Assembly: GCF_900009145.1 (NCBI RefSeq)
Contig: NZ_LN889802.1
Location: forward strand, 178,898-242,897
Direction: 5' to 3'
DNA length: 64,000 nt
From: Planktothrix tepida PCC 9214
GTDB lineage: Bacteria > Cyanobacteriota > Cyanobacteriia > Cyanobacteriales > Microcoleaceae
This document shows, one piece after another, positions 9,347 to 17,536 of the stretch. Position 1 is the first letter of the stretch. The number at the start of each line of letters is the position of its first letter. Under the pieces are notes generated by a model. It did no database searches, was not told the DNA's origin, and saw nothing but the letters and a program-made list of their open reading frames with translations. A program made the position numbers and the translations under genes.

Positions 9347-9427
9347 TTTATGAAGATTTGTAAACGCTATGTTTCTATAATAGTTGAATTTGATAGAAAA
9401 CCTTAGCTGAACCTCGTTATAAATCCG

Positions 9428-9892
9428 ATGATTAAACCTTGGAAACAAGACACGATTATTTTGCATACTCAACGTCTGTTGAGGAGTTATCAATATTGGA
9501 CAGGAGAAACCTTGTTAGACGTTCAAGGAACACCTGAAGCGGTTGCAAAAGCATTATTTTATGCGCCATTTGTGTTAGTTTCTCATGGAATTGAACCTGA
9601 TCCAATTCTTAATTATGGCAATCAAAAAGCCTTAGAACTTTGGGAATTAACCTGGGAAGAATTAACCCAAATGCCTTCTCGAAAAACGGCTGAACCGATG
9701 GTACAGGAAGCCCGAAATCGTTTATTAGCTGAAACGGAAGCTAAGGGATTTGTGAGAAATTATCAAGGCGTGAGAATTTCAAGTAGCCGCAAACGTTTTT
9801 TAATTCAAGATGTATTAATCTGGAATCTTTTAGATGAAGACAATCAACGCTGTGGACAAGCTGCGGTTTCTTCTCAATATACGTTTTTATAG
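9428..9892 (+). CDS. MEKHLA domain protein
   Basis: A 154-residue single-domain protein with a MEKHLA domain (PAS-related, PF08670), found in cyanobacteria and at the C-terminus of plant HD-ZIP III factors. Recognisable blocks are ALFYAPFVLVSHGIEPDPILNYGN, LWELTWEELTQMPSRKTAEP and RFLIQDVLIWNLLDE. The function is unknown; a PAS-like sensory role is an inference from the family. No membrane segment. It converges on the (p)ppGpp gene across a strong terminator. Confidence 0.85.
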   Translation: MIKPWKQDTIILHTQRLLRSYQYWTGETLLDVQGTPEAVAKALFYAPFVLVSHGIEPDPILNYGNQKALELWELTWEELTQMPSRKTAEPMVQEARNRLLAETEAKGFVRNYQGVRISSSRKRFLIQDVLIWNLLDEDNQRCGQAAVSSQYTFL

Positions 9893-9898
9893 TTGACT

Positions 9899-9931
9899 AA
9901 AACCCCGGTTTCTTGAAGAAACCAGGGTTTT
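9899..9931. terminator. Bidirectional rho-independent terminator
   Basis: The near-perfect hairpin AAAACCCCGGTTTCTT / AAGAAACCAGGGTTTT with a one-base loop lies 7 bases past the MEKHLA stop. Its A-run and T-run flanks let it serve both the MEKHLA gene and the convergent (p)ppGpp gene. Confidence 0.85.
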
Positions 9932-9946
9932 GATCAAACTGCGGTT

Positions 9947-12217
9947 TTATTTACTATTAATTCGACGTAATGTCAACACATCGCTAATGTTTTTAACTTG
10001 GGTACAAGTGCGTTCAAATTGTTCGCGATCGCAAATTTCAATTCCTAATTCAATCAACGCAGGTGCATCAGGAAAAGTTTTTACTTGGGCGCTACAAACG
10101 TTAATATTATTATCTTTCAAGCGGGATAAAATATCATTCAAAACGCCTACTCGATCTAACACTTCAATGGAAATATTCACCGCATAGGTTTGAGGACGAC
10201 CACCACTTTGATAGTTCGGATTCCAACCGACAGGAACTAACCGTTCTCCTTCTACCGTTGCGGTATTAGAACATCCTTGCTGATGAATAGAAATCCCCTT
10301 AGTTCGAGTCACAACCCCGATAATCGGTTCTCCTGGAATGGGATTACAACACCCAGCAATATGATAGAGTAAGCCTTCAACGCCCATAATTGGAGAATTA
10401 CTCGGAGAAGAAGAGGGAAGAGGACAAGGAGGAGAAAGATTAGGAACTTGTAAAGAAGTGGTGGTGAGTTCTTGAGAAGCCGGTTGAACTTGGCTTTGGG
10501 ATTTCACCACATCTCGCAAACGATTCACCACTAAATTTAAGGTGATTTCTCCATAACCCAAGGCAGCTAATAAATCATCCACACTATGATAATTACATCG
10601 CTTAGAAACAGAAAGCATCGGTTCAGATTTGAGCAAGGATTCAAAGCCATTTTTGCCCATTTCTTTTTCTAATAATTCTCGTCCCCGTGCAATATTTTCG
10701 TCTCGATGCGATCGCTTATACCACTGACGAATTCGGTTTTTAGCCGCACTGGTTTTAACAAAATTCAACCAATCTAAACTAGGGCGAATATTTTTCTGGG
10801 TTAATATTTCCACAATATCCCCATTTTTTAAAGGCGTATCTAAGGGAACAATGCGATCATTAACTTTTGCTCCTTTACAATGATTTCCCACTTCACTATG
10901 GATACGATAGGCAAAGTCAACGGGGGTCGCCCCATGAGTTAATGCCATCACATCTCCTTCGGGAGTAAACACATAAACATCATCAAACTCTAAATTGCTT
11001 TTAACGCTTTCGAGATATTCTTTGGCATCTTTTAAATCACTATGCCATTCTAATAATTGCCGTAACCAGGTGAATTTGTCATCCATTCCTGTGACTTGGC
11101 CCCCATTAGAATTTCCTTTTTCTTTGTACTTCCAATGGGCTGCAATCCCATATTCGGCAATATGGTGCATTTCTACTGTCCGAATTTGTACCTCAACGGG
11201 TCTTCCCGTATTGCCAATCACCCCAGTATGTAGGGACTGATACCGATTAGGTTTGGGCAATCCAATATAATCTTTAAAGCGTCCAGGAATAGGGCGAAAA
11301 GCGTCATGGACAATGGCTAAGGTACGATAACATTCCTCGTTGGTTTCAACGATGACTCGTAACGCCGCAATATCATAAATTTCATGAAATTGTTTCTGTC
11401 TTTGGTGCATTTTTTTATAAATGCCATATAAATGTTTGGGGCGTCCCGTGACTTCATAACATTTAATTCCTGCATTCTCTAGTCTATCGCGCAAAACCTG
11501 GGCAAGTTCGGCTAATTTTTCTTCTCGAATTACCCGACGATCAGAGACTAATTCTTTAATATTTTGGTAAGCTTCGGGCTCTAAATATTTAAAGGATAAA
11601 TCCTCTAATTCCCATTTAAACCGACCAATCCCTAAACGATTGGCTAAGGGAGCAAAAATTTCACGGGTTTCTAACGCAATACTGCGCTGTTTATGTTCAG
11701 GAAGAAAATCTAGGGTTCGCATATTATGAAGTCGGTCAGCGAGTTTCACCACAATCACACGAATATCTTTCGCCATGGCTAAAAACATTCGCCGGAAGTT
11801 TTCAGCCTGTCGTTCTGTAGTGTTAGAAAAGTTAAATTTAGACAGCTTAGTGACGCCCTCGACCAGATGACGCACTTCTGCCCCAAAATGCTGTTCTAGT
11901 TCTTCTGGAGTCACCTCCGTATCTTCAATAATGTCATGGAGAAAACCCGCCGCCACCATGGCAGAATCTCCTCCTAAATACCGCAGCAACCCTGCTACGG
12001 CAATGGGATGATTAATATAGGGTTCTCCTGATTTGCGATACTGTCCTTGGTGCAGTTGATAGGCAAACTGAAAAGCCCGCACAATCAAATCATTCTTGGC
12101 AGAAGGCGAGGTATCAGATTTTACCAGAGAACTAGAAACCTCCATACACTGTTGTAGCCAGTCAGGAATGCTACATTCATAGTCAAAGTCAGTTTTAGCA
12201 AGGATTTGAGTATTCAT
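9947..12217 (-). CDS. spoT: Bifunctional (p)ppGpp synthetase/hydrolase RelA/SpoT
   Basis: The enzyme makes and degrades the alarmone (p)ppGpp. With start ATG 12217 (756 aa) an AGGTG ribosome site lies about 10 bases upstream; ATG 12256 would add 13 unconvincing residues. The HD hydrolase domain has HPIAV (~70) and HDIIEDT (94-100), so hydrolysis is predicted active. The synthetase domain (~255-370) contains YDIAALRVIV, FKDYIGLPKPNRYQSLHT and EVQIRTVEMHHIAEYGIAAH. A TGS domain (VYVFTPEGDVMALTHGATPVDFAY) follows, then a low-complexity Ser/Pro linker and a C-terminal ACT domain (VLNDILSRLKDNNINVCSAQ). The typical Rsh domain order is complete, so this is probably the long-form Rsh enzyme of the cell. 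Confidence 0.95.
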   Translation of the reverse strand: MNTQILAKTDFDYECSIPDWLQQCMEVSSSLVKSDTSPSAKNDLIVRAFQFAYQLHQGQYRKSGEPYINHPIAVAGLLRYLGGDSAMVAAGFLHDIIEDTEVTPEELEQHFGAEVRHLVEGVTKLSKFNFSNTTERQAENFRRMFLAMAKDIRVIVVKLADRLHNMRTLDFLPEHKQRSIALETREIFAPLANRLGIGRFKWELEDLSFKYLEPEAYQNIKELVSDRRVIREEKLAELAQVLRDRLENAGIKCYEVTGRPKHLYGIYKKMHQRQKQFHEIYDIAALRVIVETNEECYRTLAIVHDAFRPIPGRFKDYIGLPKPNRYQSLHTGVIGNTGRPVEVQIRTVEMHHIAEYGIAAHWKYKEKGNSNGGQVTGMDDKFTWLRQLLEWHSDLKDAKEYLESVKSNLEFDDVYVFTPEGDVMALTHGATPVDFAYRIHSEVGNHCKGAKVNDRIVPLDTPLKNGDIVEILTQKNIRPSLDWLNFVKTSAAKNRIRQWYKRSHRDENIARGRELLEKEMGKNGFESLLKSEPMLSVSKRCNYHSVDDLLAALGYGEITLNLVVNRLRDVVKSQSQVQPASQELTTTSLQVPNLSPPCPLPSSSPSNSPIMGVEGLLYHIAGCCNPIPGEPIIGVVTRTKGISIHQQGCSNTATVEGERLVPVGWNPNYQSGGRPQTYAVNISIEVLDRVGVLNDILSRLKDNNINVCSAQVKTFPDAPALIELGIEICDREQFERTCTQVKNISDVLTLRRINSK

Positions 12218-12587
12218 GATAGTTACACCTATAGGGTAATAATACTGATAAGACAATCAGGCGTGACAGAGACTTGTGTATTTTTTTATACAAATAAAAA
12301 CGAGAAAATCCAAACGGGTGAAACGGTTAAGTTTCACGGAGTTGATTTACAACTATCCGCCCCTTCATTCTGAGAAGTGAACAGCACTTGATAAAACAAT
12401 ACCACTCTCTTAAGGTCAGCTTAACCTGCTCCCAAGTGCAGATTTGAAGATTAGGATCAACCGCTAATCTCCCTCAAAATCAGGATTTGGTCTTGGGGGT
12501 ACTGCGATCGGATTTTGCTAAACCTCTACTGAATGAAGCCTGAATCCTTGTCTATTATTTAATAATATAGACAAAATTCTTAACAAT
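12218..12587. other. Intergenic region between divergent spoT and patD-like genes
   Basis: About 370 bases hold the promoters of the two divergent genes. I see no tRNA-like fold, small ORF with support, or strong hairpin. One GCGATCGG near 12505 is a degenerate HIP1-like site. A TATTATTTAATAATATAGACA stretch near 12552-12572 is AT-rich and may contain the patD -10 region, which is a guess. Confidence 0.4.
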
Positions 12588-12950
12588 ATGTTATCAAAAT
12601 CTACCTCTCAAGCGATCGATCAGTTCCAAAATACCTTGAAACAGCTTCACACGACCTTGATCTTAGTCCCTTTCGATTCTACCGATTTAAAACAGACCTT
12701 TCAACAGGCAAAAGTCACCTTTCAAACCCAAATTATGGGGATCAACGAGAGTGATTTTGATCCCCCTGTTGAGTCTAAAATCCAATCCTATTTAACTGAA
12801 ACTCATAAACAGATGCGACTCTTAGAAATGGATCTAAAATTTCTACAAGCATCCCATCAATCTGCCACCTTCCGCACCCGCCTCACCCAAATTCAAAATC
12901 GCCTCGATCTCCTGTTGAGTTATGGTGAAGCCATTTTGAAAGATGTTTGA
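12588..12950 (+). CDS. patD: PatD-family protein (heterocyst frequency control family)
   Basis: A small all-helical protein of 120 residues without membrane segments. The segment ESKIQSYLTETHKQMRLLEM followed by FLQASHQSAT and the regular helical pattern match my memory of the cyanobacterial PatD family, which tunes heterocyst frequency in Anabaena. That family is also present in strains without heterocysts, where its role is not known. The assignment rests on remembered family consensus rather than a diagnostic catalytic motif, so it needs a profile search. It is monocistronic, and the next sequence is a broken histidine kinase. Confidence 0.6.
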   Translation: MLSKSTSQAIDQFQNTLKQLHTTLILVPFDSTDLKQTFQQAKVTFQTQIMGINESDFDPPVESKIQSYLTETHKQMRLLEMDLKFLQASHQSATFRTRLTQIQNRLDLLLSYGEAILKDV

Positions 12951-12993
12951 TACTGAAACCTAAACAGTGAAATCTTTTTCCCTGTTCCCGGCT

Positions 12994-13081
12994 CTAACCA
13001 ATGCGACGAGGGAGTTCCACTCGAAATGTTGTTCCTTTTCCCGGTTGGCTTTCTACAGTAATACCCACATTCCGCAGATAT
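12994..13081 (-). pseudogene. Histidine kinase C-terminal fragment
   Basis: Reading right to left, the frame gives YLRNVGITVESQPGKGTTF followed by RVELPRRIG and a stop at 12994. The GKGTTFRVELP motif is the G2 box and end of the HATPase domain of sensor kinases. The frame is cut at about 13081, where AT-rich insertion-sequence flank begins. A fragment with the H-box of a kinase lies 1.4 kb away on the same strand (14543-14608). Confidence 0.8.
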
Positions 13082-13121
13082 TTAAGTCAATTTAATTTTC
13101 AACTAAATTGGAATAAATAAA

Positions 13122-13154
13122 AGCCCAAATGATTGCTATGTAATAATTTGGGCT
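13122..13154. terminator. Hairpin inside the IS 5' end
   Basis: AGCCCAAAT and ATTTGGGCT form a perfect 9-bp stem over a 15-base loop and are followed by ATTTTT. Many insertion sequences carry such a stem between their end and the transposase gene to block transcription coming in from outside. Confidence 0.6.
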
Positions 13155-13200
13155 ATTTTTAATGTAGAATAATAATTGGAGTAACTGAACAAATAAAAAG

Positions 13201-14261
13201 ATGAAAAACCCCCTAGAAGCGATGGAAATCGTAAATTTAGACCATTTAGGAATAGTGGCAGGGATAAAGGAAGAAGGAAATCAGGAAGAAGAAGAAGAAA
13301 TGAAAGCGATAAAAATAGTGCATGGATACTCAAGAGATAAAAGACCAGATCTAAAACAATTTATAATAGATATGGTGGTAAGTGGAGATGGAGATGTGCC
13401 ATTATATCTAAAAATAGATGACGGAAATGCCGATGATAAAAGTGTATTTGTAGAAAGACTAAAAGAATTTACTCATCAATGGACATTTGAAGGAATATGT
13501 GTAGCAGACAGTGCGTTATACACAGCAGAGAATATAGGAGCAATGGCGGGAATGAAATGGATAACGAGAGTGCCATTAAGTCTAAAAGAAGCGCAAAATA
13601 AGATAGTGGAAATAGAAGAGGAAGAATGGGTTCCTAGTAAAATAATAGGATACAAAATAGCAACGAAATCAAGTGAGTACGGGAACAGCAAACAAAGATG
13701 GCTAGTGGTAGAAAGTGAAATCAGGAAAAAAGCAGCGATAAAAAAAATATCAGAGCAAGTAGAAAAACAGTTAGAGAACGCTAAAGCAGCACTGCGTAAG
13801 CTATCAAAACAAGAGTATGCCTGCATAGCAGATGCAGAGATAGGGATAAAAATGTTATCAGATTCGTGGATATATCACGAAATAAAAGAAATAAAATGCA
13901 CAGAAAAAGCCAATAACAAAAGCCAAAGTAAAACGAAAAAAGGAAATAAAGAAAAGACAATAGTTTATCAAGTTACAGGAGAGATAGAGGCAAGAGAATC
14001 AGTAATAGAGGGGGAAAGAATCAAAGCGGGAAGATTTATATTAGCGACAAATATATTAGACAAGGAAGAGGTGAGGAATCAGGTCAAGAAAATAACGAAT
14101 AAACCGACAATGCGATGGATATTTAAAATGTTTCAAGCGGTGCATTTAGTCAAGATAAATGGGGAGAAATAAGTGAGTAACTTAACCCGAGAACGTCAAG
14201 AAATATTGCAGCATTTAGGGAAAGATTGCTGTCAATACTATTTAATGATTTCTGGGGTATA
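13201..14261 (+). pseudogene. IS1634-family transposase, internally deleted and frameshifted
   Basis: The N-terminus (MEIVNLDHLGIVAGI from 13222) and the catalytic middle (HGYSRDKRPDLKQF, GDGDVPLYLK, VADSALYT, KWITRVPLSL) are those of IS1634-type IS4-superfamily transposases. After residue ~22 the family's next 150 or so residues, including the first catalytic Asp region, are missing and replaced by a short Glu-rich joint. The open frame stops at 14172, and the expected C-terminus SNLTRERQEILQHLGK continues in another frame to the stop at 14261. The copy is therefore inactive. Confidence 0.8.
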
Positions 14262-14486
14262 AAGATTAAGAGAAAGGGGGAAATAGTTGAAAACAAATCT
14301 AAGTTATGAGTCAAGATGAGAATTCTTGGCTGGAATCAACTTGGGTATAAAATATAAATTGGTTAAAAAAGTAGGATTCTATTTTCTTTAATAAATATAA
14401 ATTATTTCTATTTAGCTAAACACCAGTATATTAGCCATAAGATATGATAGTAAAGCCTGGAAAATTTAACGAAAAAGTGTAATGAA

Positions 14487-14521
14487 CATCGAATTTTTTA
14501 GAATTAGTAAAAAATTCGATG
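14487..14521. repeat. Perfect 14-bp AT-rich palindrome
   Basis: CATCGAATTTTTTA and TAAAAAATTCGATG pair perfectly over a 7-base loop. It lies between the IS right end and the kinase H-box fragment. It may be a cruciform-type repeat or the footprint of another lost element. The remaining 190 bases between 14294 and 14486 show no gene. Confidence 0.55.
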
Positions 14522-14542
14522 CCCATCTGCGGAATATGGGTT

Positions 14543-14608
14543 CCAAAGCTTTTTAGAAAATCCTAGAATCGCATTAAGGAGGGTTCGTAATTCATGAGAA
14601 ATAGCTGA
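14543..14608 (-). pseudogene. Histidine kinase H-box fragment
   Basis: On the minus strand the frame reads SAISHELRTLLNAILGFSKK, the HisKA phosphoacceptor box with its invariant His (the usual Pro of HELRTPLNAIL is Leu). Upstream of it the coding sequence is cut by the palindrome at 14608-14625, and downstream it runs into unrelated codons and a stop near 14500. About 200 residues that should connect it to the HATPase end at 12994-13081 are absent, so the kinase is destroyed by more than a simple IS insertion. Confidence 0.75.
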
Positions 14609-14625
14609 CGGGGTGACAACCCCGT
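14608..14625. repeat. Palindrome ACGGGGT-GACA-ACCCCGT, left copy
   Basis: A 7-bp perfect stem with a 4-base loop, at the exact point where the kinase H-box fragment ends. The same 18 bases occur in inverted orientation at 15980-15997. Confidence 0.75.
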
Positions 14626-14778
14626 TAAAAGGTTGATAAAATCAAGGACATAGCCCTTAACCCCCTCTGAAAAAAAGGCAACTTGTTACGTCTGATCAGC
14701 ATTAATTCATTGACAAGTTCTTGAAAAAACTCCATTCCTATTACCCAAGATGAAAGGTTTCAATTAGCAGTTAAAACG

Positions 14779-15582
14779 GTGAAAACGAGTATAACCAAGA
14801 CTACGACTGCATGGAATTCTATCAATTGGGCGAAAGTCCAAAGGGTAGTATTTAAGCTGCAAAAGAGAATTTACCAGGCATCATTATCGGGACAAAATGC
14901 GAAAGCTCGGAATCTCCAAAAACTTCTAGTTAAGTCATATTACGCCAAACTCTTAGCGATAAGAAGGGTAACTCAAGATAATCAAGGCAAGAAAACAGCC
15001 GGGGTAGACGGAATTAAATCCATCACACCCAAACAACGATTAGAACTTGTAGAAAACTTGAGTAAATATCAAAAGGTGAAACCACTCCGAAGAAAATGGA
15101 TACCCAAACCCAACGGAGAGAAACGACCTCTAGGAATCCCAACGATACAAGATAGAGTCAGGCAAGCCTTGGTGAAATCTGCATTAGAACCCCAATGGGA
15201 AGCCAGATTTGAGGGTAAAAGCTACGGGTTTAGACCCGGACGTTCAGCCCATGACGCAATGTCACGAATCTTCCAAAGCATCAATCACGGGGAATACTTC
15301 ATTCTTGATGCTGACATCTCAAAATGTTTTGACCAGATTAATCATGATTACCTACTGTCCAAAATTGATTGTCCATCAATAATAAAAGCCCAAATCAGAC
15401 AATGGTTAAAAGCTGGAGTGATGGATAATGGCAGATTTGAAGCAACAGAGGCAGGCACTCCACAAGGCGGTGTTATTAGTCCTTTACTTGCTAACATCGC
15501 ACTGGATGGAATCCTTATGACGGAAACTGGACTTATTGGAGTACAAGGAAAGGAACATCAAATGAGGTTCCCAAACGAGTAG
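14779..15582 (+). pseudogene. ltrA: Group II intron reverse transcriptase/maturase, truncated
   Basis: GTG 14779 opens the typical cyanobacterial maturase N-terminus (WNSINWAKVQ, RRVTQDNQGKKTAGVDG, KPNGEKRPLGIPTIQDR, YGFRPGRSAHDAM, ILDADISKCFDQINHDYL, AGTPQGGVISPLLANIALDG), which are RT motifs 0 to 4. Directly after the LANIALDG block the sequence jumps to LMTETGLIGVQGKEHQMRF. The YADD active-site motif, the thumb/domain X and about 250 residues are missing. A one-base loss then produces the stop at 15582. It cannot reverse-transcribe. Confidence 0.85.
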
Positions 15583-15796
15583 CAACTTTGCTCAAAAAAC
15601 AAAAAGGCAAATGTAATCTCTGTGGTCAATATTTCACCCCAGATGATGTTGTAGAAATCGGGACACAATTCAACCCAAATCTTTACGTGGGAAAGACGAA
15701 TATAAGAACCTACAACTACTGCATCGCCATTGTCACGATATTAAAACGGCATCCGATGGATCTTACAACCCAAAGGAAACCGGATGTTCTGAATGA
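15583..15796 (+). pseudogene. HNH endonuclease domain remnant of the intron protein
   Basis: In the frame opened by the one-base loss the sequence reads LLKKQKGKCNLCGQYFTPDD, the first zinc-knuckle of the maturase HNH domain. After VVEIG another shift occurs, and the remainder (KDEYKNLQLLHRHCHDIKTA and the GCSE tail) is found in a third frame up to the stop at 15796. The HxxCH half and the CxxC half of the domain are both still readable, so decay is recent or mild apart from the frameshifts. Confidence 0.75.
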
Positions 15797-15817
15797 CAGA
15801 ACAGGCAACTAAACTAG

Positions 15818-15894
15818 GAGCCGTGTGCGGTGAAAGTCGCAAGCACGGTTTTGAATGGGAGGTGAGGGTTGCAAGGCTCTCATCGACCCCTAAT
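15818..15894 (+). ncRNA. Group II intron domains V and VI
   Basis: Bases 15818-15851 form the 34-nt domain V hairpin: GAGCCGTGTGCGG, GAAA-containing loop, then CGCAAGCACGGTTT, with the catalytic AGC-like triad region at its base. Domain VI follows (GGTGAGG and CTCTCATC arms) and the intron ends with an AY dinucleotide at 15893-15894. Confidence 0.75.
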
Positions 15895-15903
15895 TTTTGA
15901 CTT

Positions 15904-15940
15904 GATGGGGCTTTTCACGCATACTACCCCATCTTTTTTT
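15904..15940 (+). terminator. Rho-independent terminator after the intron
   Basis: GATGGGG and CCCCATC form a perfect 7-bp stem over a 16-base loop, followed by TTTTTTT. It starts about 10 bases after the intron 3' end on the intron's coding strand. Confidence 0.8.
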
Positions 15941-15963
15941 ACCGCAATTTGGCTCCCTTCCCT

Positions 15964-16488
15964 CTAGCTCAGGTTTTTGACGGGGTTGTCACCCCGTGAG
16001 GTCAGGGACTGCATCAAGGGAAGTCCCAACAGTAAATAGTTTTCCTGCCAACCAAAGATGCCCAGACGTGGAATTTGAACCACTGCTGCATTGAACTGTT
16101 GATTCAGCAAAATTTTATGGAATTGAGGAGCTTGGAGTGCTGTTGTCAATTCATCGACCAGAGCAAATAAATCAGGAGCTTGATGACGACTGAGCCTTAA
16201 ACCTTGAGGAGATGGGATAGTGACCCAAAGTGAACGCGCAATCACCCAGGCTGGAATTAGCAACACAATACCCAGCTTGATAACGGCACCACTGATATGC
16301 TGACTAAAGATTATAAATAAGACGACTAGCCCGACTAATCCTAATAACGCAGCAAGTATCAAAAAGATATAGGCATACCCTAATACCGCAAACAGGGCAA
16401 CTCGTAGACGATAACTTTGAGGATGACTTTTCGAGAAAGTTTCCAACTTTTCGACTAATACGTCAAACTGTGTCTGTGTGATTGCCAT
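15964..16488 (-). pseudogene. M48-family peptidase, N-terminal fragment
   Basis: The first ~163 residues look like a cyanobacterial HtpX/M48 membrane peptidase: two membrane segments at about 31-65 and 70-92, then SRHQAPDLFALVDELTTALQ and WQENYLLLGLPLMQSLT. Just where relatives continue towards the zinc motif HExxH, the frame runs into the palindrome at 15980-15997 and ends RGDNPVKNLS. The catalytic half is not found nearby. ATG 16488 is a reasonable start. As it stands it cannot be a protease. Confidence 0.8.
15980..15997. repeat. Palindrome ACGGGGT-TGTC-ACCCCGT, right copy
   Basis: The exact reverse complement of the copy at 14608-14625, and extended identity (YAAAA on the inner side) makes the pair a 22-23 base inverted repeat bounding 1.4 kb. 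It sits at the point where the M48 peptidase gene is cut. Confidence 0.75.
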
Positions 16489-16660
16489 AGGAAATTTAAG
16501 ATGGGGACGATCAAAACAGGCAACTTATTCGAATTTATGAATATAACAATAGCTGGCAGCGACTTAAAAATAGCCATTGCCAGTCTAAAAAATTTGTACG
16601 TTAAAACAGCGTACAACAGTAATTAAATTCAGTCTGAGGATTAAATAGAAGACGATAATC

Positions 16661-17068
16661 CTATGATTCTTCTTCTTCGTCTCCGGCTTCAACTTGTTTG
16701 AGGTGAATATGCTTACGTCCTAGAGAAATTTCAAATTCATCACCAGGATTCAAATCCATTTGTTTTGTATAAGCCGCACCAATTAACAAGTTACCATTTG
16801 ACTGAACACTAATCCGATAACTAGCGGAGCGTCCACCCCGTCCGTTTCCTTGTTGTTTGCCATCTAACTCAATTCCCTCTGCATCAATTAGAGCATTCAG
16901 GAATTTCATCATGTTGACGCGCTCAACATTGTTTTTAGTCAGGGTGTAGTAACCACATTCTCTAGCTTTCTCTTCTTTGCTCAGATGTTCAAGTCCTTTG
17001 ACTTTATCGAGTAAAGCTTCTCCGGTCAGAGGCTGAGGTTGAGGATCAGAACTTTTCTTTTTAACCAT
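16661..17068 (-). CDS. AbrB-family transcriptional regulator (cyAbrB)
   Basis: A 135-residue cyanobacterial AbrB regulator; these proteins bind DNA broadly and adjust carbon/nitrogen metabolism. The N-terminal region has KARECGYYTLTKNNVERVNMM with FLNALIDAEG, and the C-terminal half has the AbrB swapped-hairpin domain (YRISVQSNGNLLIGAAYTKQ, LNPGDEFEISLGRKHIHLKQ), followed by an acidic tail. Cyanobacteria usually have two paralogues (CalA/cyAbrB1 and cyAbrB2); I cannot assign which. Start ATG 17068 is preceded by an AT-rich leader with CAGGAACAG about 5 bases upstream. Confidence 0.9.
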   Translation of the reverse strand: MVKKKSSDPQPQPLTGEALLDKVKGLEHLSKEEKARECGYYTLTKNNVERVNMMKFLNALIDAEGIELDGKQQGNGRGGRSASYRISVQSNGNLLIGAAYTKQMDLNPGDEFEISLGRKHIHLKQVEAGDEEEES

Positions 17069-17536
17069 TAACTGTTCCTGTAAATATTTTGCAAAAGGTC
17101 TTGACTTTTTTCTGGAATGGCTGTTCAGTCATCCAGAGGGTTTAGCTAGATCGCTACTTGAGAAACTATATTACACTAATTAACGAAATTGTTCACCTGT
17201 TTCTTAAATTTTTTAACAGATCTAATTGAGATCAAGGAGTTGAGTGGAAGGGTGGGACATCCAACACCTGTCGATCACGTTCAGCTATCAGCTTGTCAGG
17301 AATAGTATCGATCTCCATCACATCAAGTCAAACCCCCCTTTGAACAGAAAACTTACCTGTCCAGACTGATGAGAAGTTATCAACTCCAGACTAAACTCTT
17401 GGGAGGGGGTTATTACTGCCATTTTCCTGTGAGTTGTAGCGAATTCCTTTTAGGTATGCTCAACTTGGTAGAATCTGTCAAGACCATCTTTACCCTTTAA
17501 AACTCAATTGCAAAGTTATCTATTTTATTACCGAGG
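17069..17536. other. Intergenic region between divergent cyAbrB and Rrf2 genes
   Basis: 468 bases without a supported gene or RNA fold. It must carry both promoters. A short inverted stretch CTGGAATGGCTGTTCAGTCA with CCAGA near 17115-17135 is weak. No operator can be named. Confidence 0.4.

Larger units (their letters stand above)
13096..14293 (+). mobile_element. Degenerate insertion sequence, IS1634-like
   Basis: The only terminal inverted repeat I can see is TTTTCAACTA (13096-13105) with TAGTTGAAAA (14284-14293); these ends are tentative. Between them is a broken DDE transposase gene. The element is bounded on both sides by histidine-kinase-like sequence containing CCCAYATTCCGCAGAT in opposite orientation (13064-13081 and 14523-14541). 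No clean target duplication is visible. The coding strand is strongly purine-rich, unlike the neighbouring genes. Confidence 0.65.
14640..15894 (+). mobile_element. Group II intron remnant, 5'-truncated with internal deletion
   Basis: It contains the intron reverse transcriptase start, an HNH remnant and the catalytic RNA domains V and VI at the 3' end, closing with CGACCCCTAAT at 15894. Only about 150 bases separate the left flank from the reverse transcriptase start, whereas complete introns carry 500 or more bases of domains I-III there, and no GUGYG 5' end with that structure is visible. The element is therefore 5'-truncated and cannot splice. The left boundary is uncertain. Confidence 0.75.

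Noticed and set aside
15964..16488. Treating the 174-residue frame as an intact small membrane protein
   Set aside because: It matches the first half of an M48 peptidase up to the palindrome and then ends in junk, so it is a fragment.
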